Shown here: positions 33,101 to 42,510 of the stretch, one piece after another
Numbering within the stretch: position 1 is the first letter of the stretch
Layout of the letters: every line of letters starts with the position of its first letter
Assembly (NCBI GenBank): GCA_025057895.1
Contig: JANXEF010000001.1
Span: forward strand, 1 to 63,454
From: Archaeoglobaceae archaeon
GTDB taxonomy: Archaea > Halobacteriota > Archaeoglobi > Archaeoglobales > Archaeoglobaceae
DNA: 63,454 nucleotides
Reading direction: 5' to 3'
The notes under the pieces: generated by a model
What the model was told of the DNA's origin: nothing
The model's database searches: none
What the model saw: only the letters and a program-made list of their open reading frames with translations
Program-made: the position numbers and the translations under genes

Positions 33101-34927
33101 TCAATCCTTAGACAAATATTTTTTTATAGCTTTTTTCAGCTTTTCAGCGACTATTTTTCCATCAACTTTTCCTCTAAACTCAGCCATTACGATACCCATG
33201 AGAGGTTTAAATGCCATTTCACCTTTTTCTAAGATTAATTCTTTTTTGCTTTCAACCATCTTCTCTATGAAACTATCAAGATCAAACTTTGAAGCTAGAC
33301 TTTTGATTATTTCCCCTTCATTTGCCGATGGTCTCTCAATTAGAATCCTTAGAGCATCTTCTGCCCCCTCTTTCGCAATCTTTCCACGCTTTATTAAATC
33401 GAGAACCATTCTAAAATGTCTTTCTTCAAGCACGTCTACTTTCAGATTCTCTCTCCTCAGCTCTCTTGGAATAATATTTAAAACTCTCACAACAGTAGTC
33501 GGAGGAATTGAATTGCAGAAATCCTCAAAAATTCTATAATAATCTGAATCTGCAATCTCGTAGGCCATATCAGGTGGTAAAATTTTTTCATATCTCTTTG
33601 CCCTATCTTCAATTAGTTCAGGTATTTCCACACTTAAAAAATCTTTGGTAAGCACTGGGGGAATATCGGTTTCAGGATACATCCTTGCTGCTCCGGGAAG
33701 TGGTCTTAGATATGAAGTCGTCCCATCCTCATTTGCCTTTCTAGTCTCTTCAGGAACACCCAAAAAGCAATACTTTGCTCTATTGATAATTCTGGTTAAG
33801 GCCTTCTCAACTTTATCTTCTTTTCCCCCAGCCAAGATCACAACATCTCTTTCTCCTGCTTCAACGAATTCTCTCAGCTTTCTAACTTCTTCAGCCTTAA
33901 TTCCATATCCTGGAAGTTCATCTGTATGAAATATTCCACCTAGTCCAAAAGTTTTGGCTATGTCTGCAAATTCGCTTCCAAGTCTTCTTCCTGGCTGAAT
34001 TTCTTTTCCAACAATTCCTGAAAAATTTTTCATTACTATAGCTTTCACTTTTTTACCTCTAAGAATTTTACATTCTGTGTTCTTGAAGATCTCGGTGACG
34101 TCAAAAATTCTATCAGAGACCTCTGCATATCTTTCTTTGAGTTCTTCTCTTATCTTCAACAGATTCACTTGTCGAAGGACTTCGTATTCAACAACTCTAT
34201 CTATCACATCGAGCTCCTGAACACCTTTTATCTCAACCCTAGCACCACTTCTTATGCTTATGTTCACATCTTGTCTTATAGTCCCTATCCCTCTCTTCAC
34301 TCTTCCAGTAGATCTTAAGATCATTCCAATTTTCTTTGCAACTTCTTTTGCCATTTTTGGACTTTTAATCTCCGCTTTTGTTCCTATTTCGATTAAAGGA
34401 ATTCCAAGACGATCAAGAGAATAAATTGCAAAATCTTCACCTTCTTTGATCTTTCTACATGCTTCCTCTTCAAGACAAAGCGTTGCAACTCCAATTTTTT
34501 CTTCTCTAATCTCTATTTCTCCATCAACAGCTACAAGAGCTGTTCTCTGAAAACCTGTTGTATTGCTCCCATCAATCACAATTTTTCGCATTACATGAAC
34601 CTCGTCGAGGATCAACATGTTGAGCATCTTTGCAACTTGGATGGCAATCTTCAGTGCCTCTTTGTTCATCTCAGAGGGAGGTTCTTCGTCAGTTTCTACA
34701 AGACAAGTTGTGTCATAGAACTTGTAAATGAACTTTCTACCTCTCTCAAATTCTTCTTTAGCAGCTCTATCTTCTTCACCCATCTCACTCCTTTTCAATC
34801 TTAGATATCTGTTTATTTCGAGTATTTCTTTACCACTCTCTGTTGGACACTTGCAGAACAACTTTTCCTTTGTGTCCAACTGTTGATGAATTTCAATTCC
34901 AACTTTCAAACCAAGGTCTTCAAACAT
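33101..34927 (-). CDS. gatE: Glutamyl-tRNA(Gln) amidotransferase subunit E
   Basis: The 608-residue archaeal GatE forms with GatD the enzyme that turns Glu-tRNA(Gln) into Gln-tRNA(Gln). It opens with KVGIEIHQQLDT and has the catalytic kinase-type region (SRSGARVEIKGVQELDVID) and an archaeal-specific AspRS-like insertion (about residues 260-380). The C-terminal helical YqeY-like tail binds the tRNA D-loop. gatD is not in the window. Its ATG overlaps the end of the ThiF-like gene by 22 nt. Confidence 0.95.
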   Translation of the reverse strand: MFEDLGLKVGIEIHQQLDTKEKLFCKCPTESGKEILEINRYLRLKRSEMGEEDRAAKEEFERGRKFIYKFYDTTCLVETDEEPPSEMNKEALKIAIQVAKMLNMLILDEVHVMRKIVIDGSNTTGFQRTALVAVDGEIEIREEKIGVATLCLEEEACRKIKEGEDFAIYSLDRLGIPLIEIGTKAEIKSPKMAKEVAKKIGMILRSTGRVKRGIGTIRQDVNISIRSGARVEIKGVQELDVIDRVVEYEVLRQVNLLKIREELKERYAEVSDRIFDVTEIFKNTECKILRGKKVKAIVMKNFSGIVGKEIQPGRRLGSEFADIAKTFGLGGIFHTDELPGYGIKAEEVRKLREFVEAGERDVVILAGGKEDKVEKALTRIINRAKYCFLGVPEETRKANEDGTTSYLRPLPGAARMYPETDIPPVLTKDFLSVEIPELIEDRAKRYEKILPPDMAYEIADSDYYRIFEDFCNSIPPTTVVRVLNIIPRELRRENLKVDVLEERHFRMVLDLIKRGKIAKEGAEDALRILIERPSANEGEIIKSLASKFDLDSFIEKMVESKKELILEKGEMAFKPLMGIVMAEFRGKVDGKIVAEKLKKAIKKYLSKD

Positions 34928-35499
34928 ATCTTTTTTACACCCTCTTCAAGATCCACTATGATGGCTTCTGGAGCTATGATTGGTTTTAGTCCAGCAAAAA
35001 TCTTCATCATTTCTAGCGCTTGAAAACCACAGGTTATGGTATAGCTCACTGGATCTCTTTCAAATATGGGATACTCGACTTCCTTAAAACCAATTCCATC
35101 AGGAAGAAAAACAGTAACTATGTCTGGAATAAAAGGAACTCCGATTTGCTCAGAAACTTCAGCAACTTCTGCGATGTGTTTATGAGCAACTACCAGATCA
35201 ACTCCTCCAAGAAGTTTTCTGAGTTCACTCTTTTTTTCTGGATACAAATATGATATGACGCAACTATCATCGGATTTTGGATGTACTATGTCATAGTTAT
35301 TTGCCTCCAAAGGATTCAGAGAACAGTCGTAGAGAGTTTCAAAAGTCGTGATGAAATCTGAAACGTATCTGATACATCCAATTCCAGATCTCCATAGTAT
35401 TTCAAAAAGCAATCTGCTACCAACTATTCCAACGCTGTATTTCTCTAGATATTCTATCTTGTCCTCGTTCATCAATTTTTTCCAAAAAAAATGCTTCAT
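34906..35499 (-). CDS. ThiF/HesA-like Rossmann protein, diverged
   Basis: The 197-residue protein resembles the ThiF/MoeB/E1-like superfamily: the KYSVGIVGSRLLFEILWRSGIG start recalls the nucleotide loop, and the C-terminal CGFQALEMMKIFAGLKP matches the region where ThiF members bind their substrate. Catalytic Cys, the Arg finger and zinc Cys pairs are not obvious, so it is probably an inactive or altered member. It overlaps both FBPA and gatE, which suggests coupling, but a shared role is not evident. Confidence in fold moderate. Confidence 0.5.
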   Translation of the reverse strand: MKHFFWKKLMNEDKIEYLEKYSVGIVGSRLLFEILWRSGIGCIRYVSDFITTFETLYDCSLNPLEANNYDIVHPKSDDSCVISYLYPEKKSELRKLLGGVDLVVAHKHIAEVAEVSEQIGVPFIPDIVTVFLPDGIGFKEVEYPIFERDPVSYTITCGFQALEMMKIFAGLKPIIAPEAIIVDLEEGVKKICLKTLV

Positions 35500-36602
35500 A
35501 TCTTTTCAAATCTTTCTTTCAGGTTTTTTAACACTTTTGGAAGAGTAGTATATTCCATTTCCTCTGCGGACAATCTATGTGGTTCAAATGGACCATGTTT
35601 GCGCATGTATTCCACGATCTCCATTGCTTTTTGCCTTGTATAATCAAAAGCTGGATCATCGAACAAGTCAATGGGTCCTATGAGTTTTCCATTGCATACC
35701 TGGAATCCAGCTGCAATGCATCTTGGTGGACCATCAAAGCGTGTACATTTAGCATATCTGAAAGAAACAGGCATTAGAGGACCGTTATGACTACCGCGCA
35801 TCCATCCACTAACAAGATGTGGAAAAGAAAAAGCTTCAAGTATTTCTCCTACTGCGGGCAAACCACTTTGAGCTCTAACTAGTGCTACAGGGTCATCTTT
35901 TCCAACATATTCTCCTGCAACTTGATATAGTTTCTCAGTACTTACAACTGCAACGGGTTCATCCCCAGGTAATTTTCCAGGTTTTGGATACACTCTCTTT
36001 ATTACGAATCTGCTTTTTCCTCCAATAAGTGCGAGAATACTGTAAATTTCTTCTGGAGAGCTCATTTTTACCCTTCTATGCTCTAGTATATCCCAAATTT
36101 CAAAAATGAAGCCTGAATGCATCGAAGGATCAATTACAAGTCCGGCTGTGTTGAATGGGTCTGCAAAAATTCTAAAGAATGGTAAATTGAAAGCACCTGG
36201 TTCAGTCTTATCCATCATGAAAGCGATTAGGGGTTCTGATTTTCTTTCAGTGAACTCCATTTCTGCTATTCCAGGACCAAGACCTCGAATGTTTCCAGAA
36301 AAAGAGTCTTTAAGCAAATCTTGTCCAGCACCATAGAGTTTCAGCTCTTTTGCTCTCTCAGCGCATTCATTAAACGTTTCCCATGCTAGTTCATGAACTT
36401 CTTCGCTGTTTACACCTCTTCTATGGGTCATCAGCAACTCTAGATCATCTCCAGCATTGAAGACACGAAAATCAATTATCTTCTCATCTACAACCGCTCT
36501 TTTCAATCTTTCCTCAGCGATCGCCTTTATTTCATCTGCAACTACGACATGCCCAACGACGCTGCCGATATCTGCTTTGATCAGTGAGACTGTAACCTTC
36601 AT
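35496..36602 (-). CDS. Fructose-1,6-bisphosphate aldolase/phosphatase
   Basis: The 368-residue bifunctional FBPA joins the triose phosphates and dephosphorylates fructose 1,6-bisphosphate, a hallmark gluconeogenic enzyme of archaea. It begins with VTVSLIKADIGSVVGH, has the metal-rich block VFNAGDDLELLMTHRRG, and GPGIAEMEFTERKSEP, FSFPHLVSGWMRGSHNGPLMPVS and the FDGPPRCIAAGFQ loop. Full length. Together with the neighbouring gatE and the ThiF-like gene it forms a tightly overlapping operon. Confidence 0.96.
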   Translation of the reverse strand: MKVTVSLIKADIGSVVGHVVVADEIKAIAEERLKRAVVDEKIIDFRVFNAGDDLELLMTHRRGVNSEEVHELAWETFNECAERAKELKLYGAGQDLLKDSFSGNIRGLGPGIAEMEFTERKSEPLIAFMMDKTEPGAFNLPFFRIFADPFNTAGLVIDPSMHSGFIFEIWDILEHRRVKMSSPEEIYSILALIGGKSRFVIKRVYPKPGKLPGDEPVAVVSTEKLYQVAGEYVGKDDPVALVRAQSGLPAVGEILEAFSFPHLVSGWMRGSHNGPLMPVSFRYAKCTRFDGPPRCIAAGFQVCNGKLIGPIDLFDDPAFDYTRQKAMEIVEYMRKHGPFEPHRLSAEEMEYTTLPKVLKNLKERFEKI

Positions 36603-36631
36603 GGTTCTCTATCCTGCGTAAATAATATAAA

Positions 36632-36639
36632 CTTTAAGG
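36632..36639 (+). promoter_or_regulatory. TATA box for KaiC-like gene (leaderless)
   Basis: CTTTAAGG is centred about 26 nt before the ATG at 36663, so transcription would start at the start codon. Confidence 0.45.
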
Positions 36640-36662
36640 TTTGAAATACATAGTGAGTAATA

Positions 36663-37397
36663 ATGCTGGAGAGAGTTCCAACAGGTATTCCTGGTTTTGA
36701 TGAACTCTGCGAAGGGGGTTTGCTTAGAGACAGGAGCTATCTAGTTTCAGGCCCTTCAGGTTCAGGAAAAACAATTTTTGCGATGCAGTTCATAGTAAAT
36801 GGTATAGAGCATTTTAACGAACCTGGAATTTTTGTTGCAACCGAAGAAAGACCACAACACATCCGAGAACACTTCATGAGTTTTGGATGGGATCTAGAGA
36901 AATTCGAAGATGAAAATATGCTCGCAATGGTTGATGCAACTTCAACTAAGATAGGTTTACCTTCTGATGAAAGATACATCGATGTTCGCCCCTTCGATAC
37001 CCGAAGTTTATTAGACCAAATAATAACGATCCAAGATGAAATTGGAGCGAAAAGAGCTGTTCTTGATTCAACAACTTCTATTGGTTTTACAATCGATGAT
37101 TTAGCAAAGTTTAGAGTTGAATTACTGAAGATATCAACTACTATGGAAATCCTAGGTTTGACTTCTATCATGACCTGCGAGGTTATAGAGGATGGTCAAG
37201 ATAAGATAAGTAGATTTGGTGTCGAGAGTTTCGTAGTTGAAGGTACAATAGTTCTCTACTACAACCGGGTCGAGAACACGAGGGTGAGAAGCATAGAGAT
37301 ATTCAAAATGCGAGGAACGAACCACAGCAAGAAAATACACCCATTTGAGATTACGAACAAGGGAATTGTGATATATTCAAGAGAAGAGATGCTTTAA
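36663..37397 (+). CDS. KaiC/RAD55-like RecA-superfamily ATPase
   Basis: This 244-residue single-domain ATPase is of the archaeal KaiC/RAD55 group: RVPTGIPGFDELCEGGLL start, canonical Walker A GPSGSGKTI, and Walker B-type AKRAVLDSTTSIGF. The C-terminal KMRGTNHSKKIHPFEIT is a family hallmark. Unlike the copy at 292-960, it has the normal P-loop Lys. Role unknown; relatives act in signalling or as regulators of archaellum or gas vesicles. It overlaps the convergent VWA gene by 4 nt. Confidence 0.88.
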   Translation: MLERVPTGIPGFDELCEGGLLRDRSYLVSGPSGSGKTIFAMQFIVNGIEHFNEPGIFVATEERPQHIREHFMSFGWDLEKFEDENMLAMVDATSTKIGLPSDERYIDVRPFDTRSLLDQIITIQDEIGAKRAVLDSTTSIGFTIDDLAKFRVELLKISTTMEILGLTSIMTCEVIEDGQDKISRFGVESFVVEGTIVLYYNRVENTRVRSIEIFKMRGTNHSKKIHPFEITNKGIVIYSREEML

Positions 37398-38572
37398 AAT
37401 CTGTGTAGAATATATTTTTTTAGATTTAGAGGATCTGAAAAATGGAAAACACTCGACCTTCCACAAAGCTTTGCCATTGAGTTGCAGAGGTCAACAAATC
37501 TCTTTTCGTTCCCAAACATAACTATGTGAAGTTTTGCGTTTATATTTCTGAGCATCCTAGCCTCTTTCAAAGCACAGAGCCAAGGAGTGAGTTGAGAGTT
37601 ATAACTTGAAGTTGGCTCACCATCAGAAATTAGAAAAACAACTCTGTTACCAGTTTTTCCTGATAAAATCTCTCCTGCCATCTTTAAAGCTAAGCCTATG
37701 TCTGTTCTTCCTCTTGGCTCAAGGTTCAGAATTTCTGAACCCTTTACCTTAGAAACCTTATGGTTAAAGGCGATGATTTCTAGCTCCCCACTACCCCTTC
37801 TTTTAATCGTTCTCTTCAAAGCAATTCCTGCTTCTATTGCACCTATTATCTTTTTTCCTCTCATCGAATCGCTGACATCTATAAGCATAACATAAGAACA
37901 TTTTTCTGCATGTTTAGATTGTCTTGCAACGAGTTCCTCAAAATCATCTTTTTTTCTCAATGCTGAATTGACAAAGGTCTCGATGATGTCGATGTTGTCA
38001 AAAGTGTGTAAGTTCTCATCGAATTCTACGAGTTTTTCTGAGACAAAAATCGAAGTACCTTCCATCTCTGTCATCTCTTCTCCAACTTTTCTGCGTTCTA
38101 GATTTTCAAGTACTATGGAGAGTATTTTGTCTCCTATCATTTTTTCTGCAATAGCTTTGTATCGAACAGACTTTCGGTAAAATTTTCCTTCATAGCTTTC
38201 AACATAACCCATTCTTTCAAGTTCTTCGACAACTTCTTCAAAGAATAGTTCCACAAGCTGACTCATGCTCAAGTCTTCTCTATTTATCTCCCTCTTCTCG
38301 AGCATCCCCTTCAACTCTTCCCATGCTCTTTTCTTCATTTCTCTGAATTTTTCAAAATTTCTCATCCAGTAGCTGCTGTATAATCCTAAGTTTCTCGTAA
38401 AGTCACGTAAAGGAATTTCTTCATTCTGTAAATATTTTCTAAGAAGTTCCGATAGATCAAAATTCCCCCTCTCTTTGTAGTATGGATTGAATAGAGAATA
38501 AAGCATGTCCTGCGCAAGATCTTGTAGGTTATTTTCTTTTTTACAAATTTTACATTCAGGTTTATCTATCAT
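37394..38572 (-). CDS. VWA-domain protein, partner of MoxR-type ATPase
   Basis: The protein has an N-terminal Cys pair (PECKICKK), a helical middle region (about residues 20-220) and a C-terminal von Willebrand A domain with the MIDAS motif (MLIDVSDSMRGKK, RTDIGLAL, and LISDGEPT). MoxR ATPase and VWA pairs work as chaperones or metal chelatase-like machines. I start at the ATG at 38572 (MIDKPEC), 11 nt inside the end of the ATPase gene, as the upstream extension (from 38632) would overlap that gene by 71 nt. The chelatase substrate cannot be inferred. Confidence 0.85.
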   Translation of the reverse strand: MIDKPECKICKKENNLQDLAQDMLYSLFNPYYKERGNFDLSELLRKYLQNEEIPLRDFTRNLGLYSSYWMRNFEKFREMKKRAWEELKGMLEKREINREDLSMSQLVELFFEEVVEELERMGYVESYEGKFYRKSVRYKAIAEKMIGDKILSIVLENLERRKVGEEMTEMEGTSIFVSEKLVEFDENLHTFDNIDIIETFVNSALRKKDDFEELVARQSKHAEKCSYVMLIDVSDSMRGKKIIGAIEAGIALKRTIKRRGSGELEIIAFNHKVSKVKGSEILNLEPRGRTDIGLALKMAGEILSGKTGNRVVFLISDGEPTSSYNSQLTPWLCALKEARMLRNINAKLHIVMFGNEKRFVDLCNSMAKLCGRSSVFHFSDPLNLKKYILHRF

Positions 38573-39974
38573 AAGCCTTGTACGAGTAAACTCCATCTGA
38601 AATCCTTTCGATAAATCCAGAACATCTTGCAATCGATTCGAGCATTATTTCTAGCGCAGATTTTACTTCACTTATATCCTTGCACATCGAAATCGCAAAA
38701 TCTGCAAGACCATTAGCTTTGTAAACGTTCACAACTTTGATTTCTGAAATTCTTTCGATGATTTCGCTGAAAACGTTTCTTGGAATCGAGTTGTATATCG
38801 AACTACATACAGAATCGATAGAGTCGTTGACAACACCTTCTACTATTTCATCTTTTGAGACCTCTGTATCGTAGTCTATCTCGAATCTGCTTCTCAAAGC
38901 AAGTTTTATAACTTCGAATCTCTCGCCATAATCTGAAAGCATAACAGCTTCATGTCCTTTTCTCGTTGCAGAAGCTCTAACGTGATCGAAGAGTTTTATA
39001 GTAGCTCTACAACTAGGTTCTATTTCAATTCGGTTTGCAAATCTACAGTTCTTACTTCTCATGCATCTAACTGCGCTTGCCAGTATTTTTAGGTGCCATT
39101 CTGGAATTCTTGCTCCACTTTTTAAAGACATGTTTCTCAGTCCTATCTCTATCTCCTCTTCTATGGTTTCTGGAGGACCAATATCGATTTGCTCTATTCT
39201 ATCAAGAAGTGGCTCTTTTATGTCCGATACTCCTTTGTAATTTGCTGGATTTGTGGAGGCTATGATTAGAGAGTCGATTTTCATTGGAACTATATCCCCC
39301 TCTGGTGTTGTTACTTGCCTCTCTTCGAAAAGCTCGTGAAGAAGTGTTTGAAGTGCTGATGGGATTGAACCAAGTTCGTCAAAATATGCTAGACCTCTAT
39401 GTGCTTTTAGAACTCTACCCGGAGTGAATACTTCAGGGTGATCTAAGTCATATCCCTCACGTATCTTCTGAATACTTATCCCACCAATCAACTGTCTTGT
39501 AGTCATCATCGGATCTCCAGGTATGCGTATCCATTTTCTTGGAACAAAGACTAGCTCTACCGATTCTTCTTCGAGAACTTTTTTCTTACAGGAAAAACAA
39601 ACTGGTTGCGTTGGATCATCATGAATTTTGCATCCTTTGATTGCTAGAATTTTTTCGGGAAGAAGTTTTAAAATACTCTTAGAAAAAGTAGTTTTCCCAT
39701 AGCCTTTTTTACCCTTGAATAATATGTTTGATCCACTCATCAAAGCGGTTTTTATGAGCTCTTTTTCTATCTTTTTTCCAACGATTTCATTGAAAGGATC
39801 CATATTCATGAGCTCATAACGTATGAGGTTTTCACGAACATAATCAGATATGTTTCTGGAATGATAATTTATGAATTTCTCATTCCAGATGTCGACTTCT
39901 TTACCGTTGAGCCTAAACCTGGGTGCATTGCTAGGTTTTATTTTCACTTCTTCGAATATGTATTCAAATTCCAT
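38562..39974 (-). CDS. MoxR/Mg-chelatase-like AAA+ ATPase with Cys insertion
   Basis: The 470-residue ATPase has Walker A FKGKKGYGKTTFS, Walker B-type GLAYFDELGSIP, sensor I LIIASTNPANYKG and the second region LLDRIEQIDIGPP. An insertion after the first strand contains three Cys (GCKIHDDPTQPVCFSCKKKV) and probably binds a metal; a similar Cys region is known in chelatase-type ATPases. It is followed by the VWA gene, and both form a MoxR-VWA pair. Helical C-terminal part (about 370-470) is unassigned. Confidence 0.87.
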   Translation of the reverse strand: MEFEYIFEEVKIKPSNAPRFRLNGKEVDIWNEKFINYHSRNISDYVRENLIRYELMNMDPFNEIVGKKIEKELIKTALMSGSNILFKGKKGYGKTTFSKSILKLLPEKILAIKGCKIHDDPTQPVCFSCKKKVLEEESVELVFVPRKWIRIPGDPMMTTRQLIGGISIQKIREGYDLDHPEVFTPGRVLKAHRGLAYFDELGSIPSALQTLLHELFEERQVTTPEGDIVPMKIDSLIIASTNPANYKGVSDIKEPLLDRIEQIDIGPPETIEEEIEIGLRNMSLKSGARIPEWHLKILASAVRCMRSKNCRFANRIEIEPSCRATIKLFDHVRASATRKGHEAVMLSDYGERFEVIKLALRSRFEIDYDTEVSKDEIVEGVVNDSIDSVCSSIYNSIPRNVFSEIIERISEIKVVNVYKANGLADFAISMCKDISEVKSALEIMLESIARCSGFIERISDGVYSYKAYDR

Positions 39975-40058
39975 GATCTAAGTGGTTTCCTTATTTTATA
40001 GTTTTGCTGTTTTGTCTTAAGCGCAACCTATATATGCACTAAAAAGTTCATACCTATC

Positions 40059-41528
40059 ATGGAAATAGTTCTTACTGCGGAGAGAACTCTGATGAGCAAC
40101 TATCATGGTGCCCTCTTTCTCGGTTTCATGAGCTGTGCTCCAAAGAATACAGTTCCTTCAAAGCTTTTTTTCAGCCTAATATGTCCGTCGGTGAAGGTAG
40201 AAAAGGGAAAGGCATTAATTGCTCCATATGGTACTAGAAAAATAGAGGCAGCATTGGTTGAAAGTGGATTTGACGTAGCAATTGTCCCTCCTGATAGAAT
40301 AGGGAAATATATAAAAAATGTTAAAATAGTCGGGATTACCACAAACGATCCTCTTGGCCTAGGACCAGCTTCAACAACATTTGCTGGAAAATACGGTCTA
40401 GTGAAGGAAGAATCTTACAACGCATATTGTTTTAGAGAACTATTGAAGAAGATTAAGAAAAAAAGCGATGCAAAGATTGTTGTTGGCGGTGCAGGAGCTT
40501 GGCAACTGGCTGATGAAAAAACTATGGAAAAGTTTGGAATAGATGTACTGATTTTAGGTGAGGGTGAAGAAATAGCTCCAAAAATATTTCGAAGAATTTT
40601 GGAAGGAGAAGATTTGAAGGGAATATTCAATGGAGAGATCGTTGAGAGGACTCCAATAATAAGGGGGGCAACCATAGGAGGATTGGTAGAAATAGCTAGA
40701 GGTTGTGGACGAGGATGCAAGTTCTGTCAGCCAACACTACAAAAGTTAAGAAACAGACCTCTAGAAGATATTTTAAAAGAAGTAGAGATAAACGCAAAGA
40801 TTAACAAATTCGTAACACTCCATGCTGAAGATGTCTTAAGATATAAAGCAGATCGATTCAGAGTTAACGAAGAAGAAGTCTTAAAGCTCTTTTCTTTGGC
40901 TTCAAGAATCTGCAAGGTTGGAATAAGTCATTTCTCTTTGGCTTCTGTAGCTTCAGCAGAAAGAGTTGTTGGTGAAATATCGACTATCCTTGGAATTCCA
41001 AGTAAAGAACGGCCTTGGCTTGCTGGACAGACTGGAATAGAGAGTGGCAGTGCGAAAATCGTAAAAGAACACATGCACGGAAAAGTTTTACCATTCAAAG
41101 CTGAAGAGTGGTGCGATGTAGTTGAACAAGCTTTTGGAATTTGCTCGGATAACAACTGGGTTCCATGCGCCACTCTGATCATAGGTTTTCCAGGAGAAAA
41201 TGAAGAGGATGTTCTAAAAACAGTAGAACTTCTCGATCGGTTGAAGAACTACAAGAGTATCATAGTTCCACTCTTTTTCGTCCCTCTTTCAGATATGAAA
41301 GGGCAGAAACCTTTCACCAGTGAAGATCTGAGACCATATCATTGGTTTTTGCTTCGAAGATGCTGGGAACACGATGTGAAATGGTTGAGATACCTAGCAA
41401 AAGAATACCTTACAAAGATGCCAATGATAAGCAGAATTTTTATGTTAAAGTTCATCGAAGGAGCGATTAGAGAGGGAGAGAAAAGACTGAAAGAATTAAT
41501 AGAAATCTCCACTCACCAAATACCATAG
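40059..41528 (+). CDS. B12-binding-type radical SAM protein
   Basis: The 489-residue protein starts with a B12-binding-like fold (KVEKGKALIAPYGTRKIEAALVESGFDVAIVPPDRI, and VGGAGAWQL, LILGEGEEI) and continues with a radical SAM domain whose CX3CX2C site is CGRGCKFC. Later GQTGIESGSAKIV and TLIIGFPGENEED fit the SAM-binding strands. The canonical DxHxxG of B12-binding domains is not seen, so cobalamin binding is uncertain. Reaction unknown. It overlaps the convergent AmrS gene by 16 nt. Confidence 0.88.
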   Translation: MEIVLTAERTLMSNYHGALFLGFMSCAPKNTVPSKLFFSLICPSVKVEKGKALIAPYGTRKIEAALVESGFDVAIVPPDRIGKYIKNVKIVGITTNDPLGLGPASTTFAGKYGLVKEESYNAYCFRELLKKIKKKSDAKIVVGGAGAWQLADEKTMEKFGIDVLILGEGEEIAPKIFRRILEGEDLKGIFNGEIVERTPIIRGATIGGLVEIARGCGRGCKFCQPTLQKLRNRPLEDILKEVEINAKINKFVTLHAEDVLRYKADRFRVNEEEVLKLFSLASRICKVGISHFSLASVASAERVVGEISTILGIPSKERPWLAGQTGIESGSAKIVKEHMHGKVLPFKAEEWCDVVEQAFGICSDNNWVPCATLIIGFPGENEEDVLKTVELLDRLKNYKSIIVPLFFVPLSDMKGQKPFTSEDLRPYHWFLLRRCWEHDVKWLRYLAKEYLTKMPMISRIFMLKFIEGAIREGEKRLKELIEISTHQIP

Positions 41529-42490
41529 ATTTCTCTTTTACATTTCCAACATCGTCCATTCTCTATCCTTTTTTCAAGAACAGTGTAGGAATACCTTTTG
41601 ATAAGTATTTCACCACAGTCAGGACAGTAAGTGTTCTCAAATCTATGTCCTGGAACATTACCAAGGTATGCAAAACTGATACCTTCTTTTTTTGCAAGTT
41701 CTACTGCTTTTTCCAAAGTTTCAATCTTTGTAGGTTCTCTAAGATGCATGAAAGCTGGAAAGTATCGAGTGAAATGAATCGGAATTTCTTTGCCAAGCAT
41801 TTTGAGATGTCTATCCACTATTTCTTGAATCTGATCCTCATTTACATCAGTTACAATAAGATTAACGATTTCAACATGAATATCCATTTTAATTGCCTCT
41901 TTAGCTGTTTTCCAGGCAAAATCTTTCACTTTAAGCATTTCATAGGTCTTTTTACCACCTTTTATATCAACCTTTAAAGCATTGAGTCCAGCTTTTTTTA
42001 GCTCTTTTAAAGCCAGAATGCTAGAATAACCATTTGAAACCATTGTGTTCAACAACCCTTTTTCTTTTGCAAGTCTAAATACTTCGAGAAGGAATTCGTA
42101 TAGTAGAGTTGGTTCATTTAAACTTGCGCAGATACTCTCATCACCGTACAAAAATGCTTTATCTACAATTTCTTGTGGACTTACTTCTCTTCCTTCTGGC
42201 AATGCTCTCGAGATTCGCCAGTTTTGGCACCATGGACAAATGAAGTTGCAGGAATAGGTTGAAAAAGTCATACTTGTACTTCCAGGTTTAAAGTGGTAAA
42301 ATGGCTTTATCTCAATCGGTCTACTTTCCAAAGTGCTGATTTTTCCATATGTTAATGTATAAAGCTTCCCATCTTTGTTCAATCTCACCTTACAGAAGCC
42401 ACTTTCACCATTTTTCAATCTACAGAATCTGTAACAAAGCTGACAAATTAAAGAGTCTCCTACTCTTCTGTAAAGCTTAGCTTCCTTCAT
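41513..42490 (-). CDS. amrS: AmmeMemoRadiSam-type radical SAM enzyme (AmrS)
   Basis: The protein of about 325 residues has an N-terminal Cys cluster (CQLCYRFCRLKNGESGFC), the radical SAM CX3CX2C site FSTYSCNFICPWCQNW, and a C-terminal zinc ribbon (CPDCGEIL and CWKC). This three-part layout is typical of AmrS. Start at ATG 42490: it has GGAG 9 nt before it, and the upstream extension enters the end of the flippase gene. An AMMECR1 partner is encoded far away (4166-4765). Reaction unknown. Confidence 0.88.
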   Translation of the reverse strand: MKEAKLYRRVGDSLICQLCYRFCRLKNGESGFCKVRLNKDGKLYTLTYGKISTLESRPIEIKPFYHFKPGSTSMTFSTYSCNFICPWCQNWRISRALPEGREVSPQEIVDKAFLYGDESICASLNEPTLLYEFLLEVFRLAKEKGLLNTMVSNGYSSILALKELKKAGLNALKVDIKGGKKTYEMLKVKDFAWKTAKEAIKMDIHVEIVNLIVTDVNEDQIQEIVDRHLKMLGKEIPIHFTRYFPAFMHLREPTKIETLEKAVELAKKEGISFAYLGNVPGHRFENTYCPDCGEILIKRYSYTVLEKRIENGRCWKCKREIYGIW

Positions 42491-42510
42491 ATAAAAATTT
42501 CTCCAAAATT

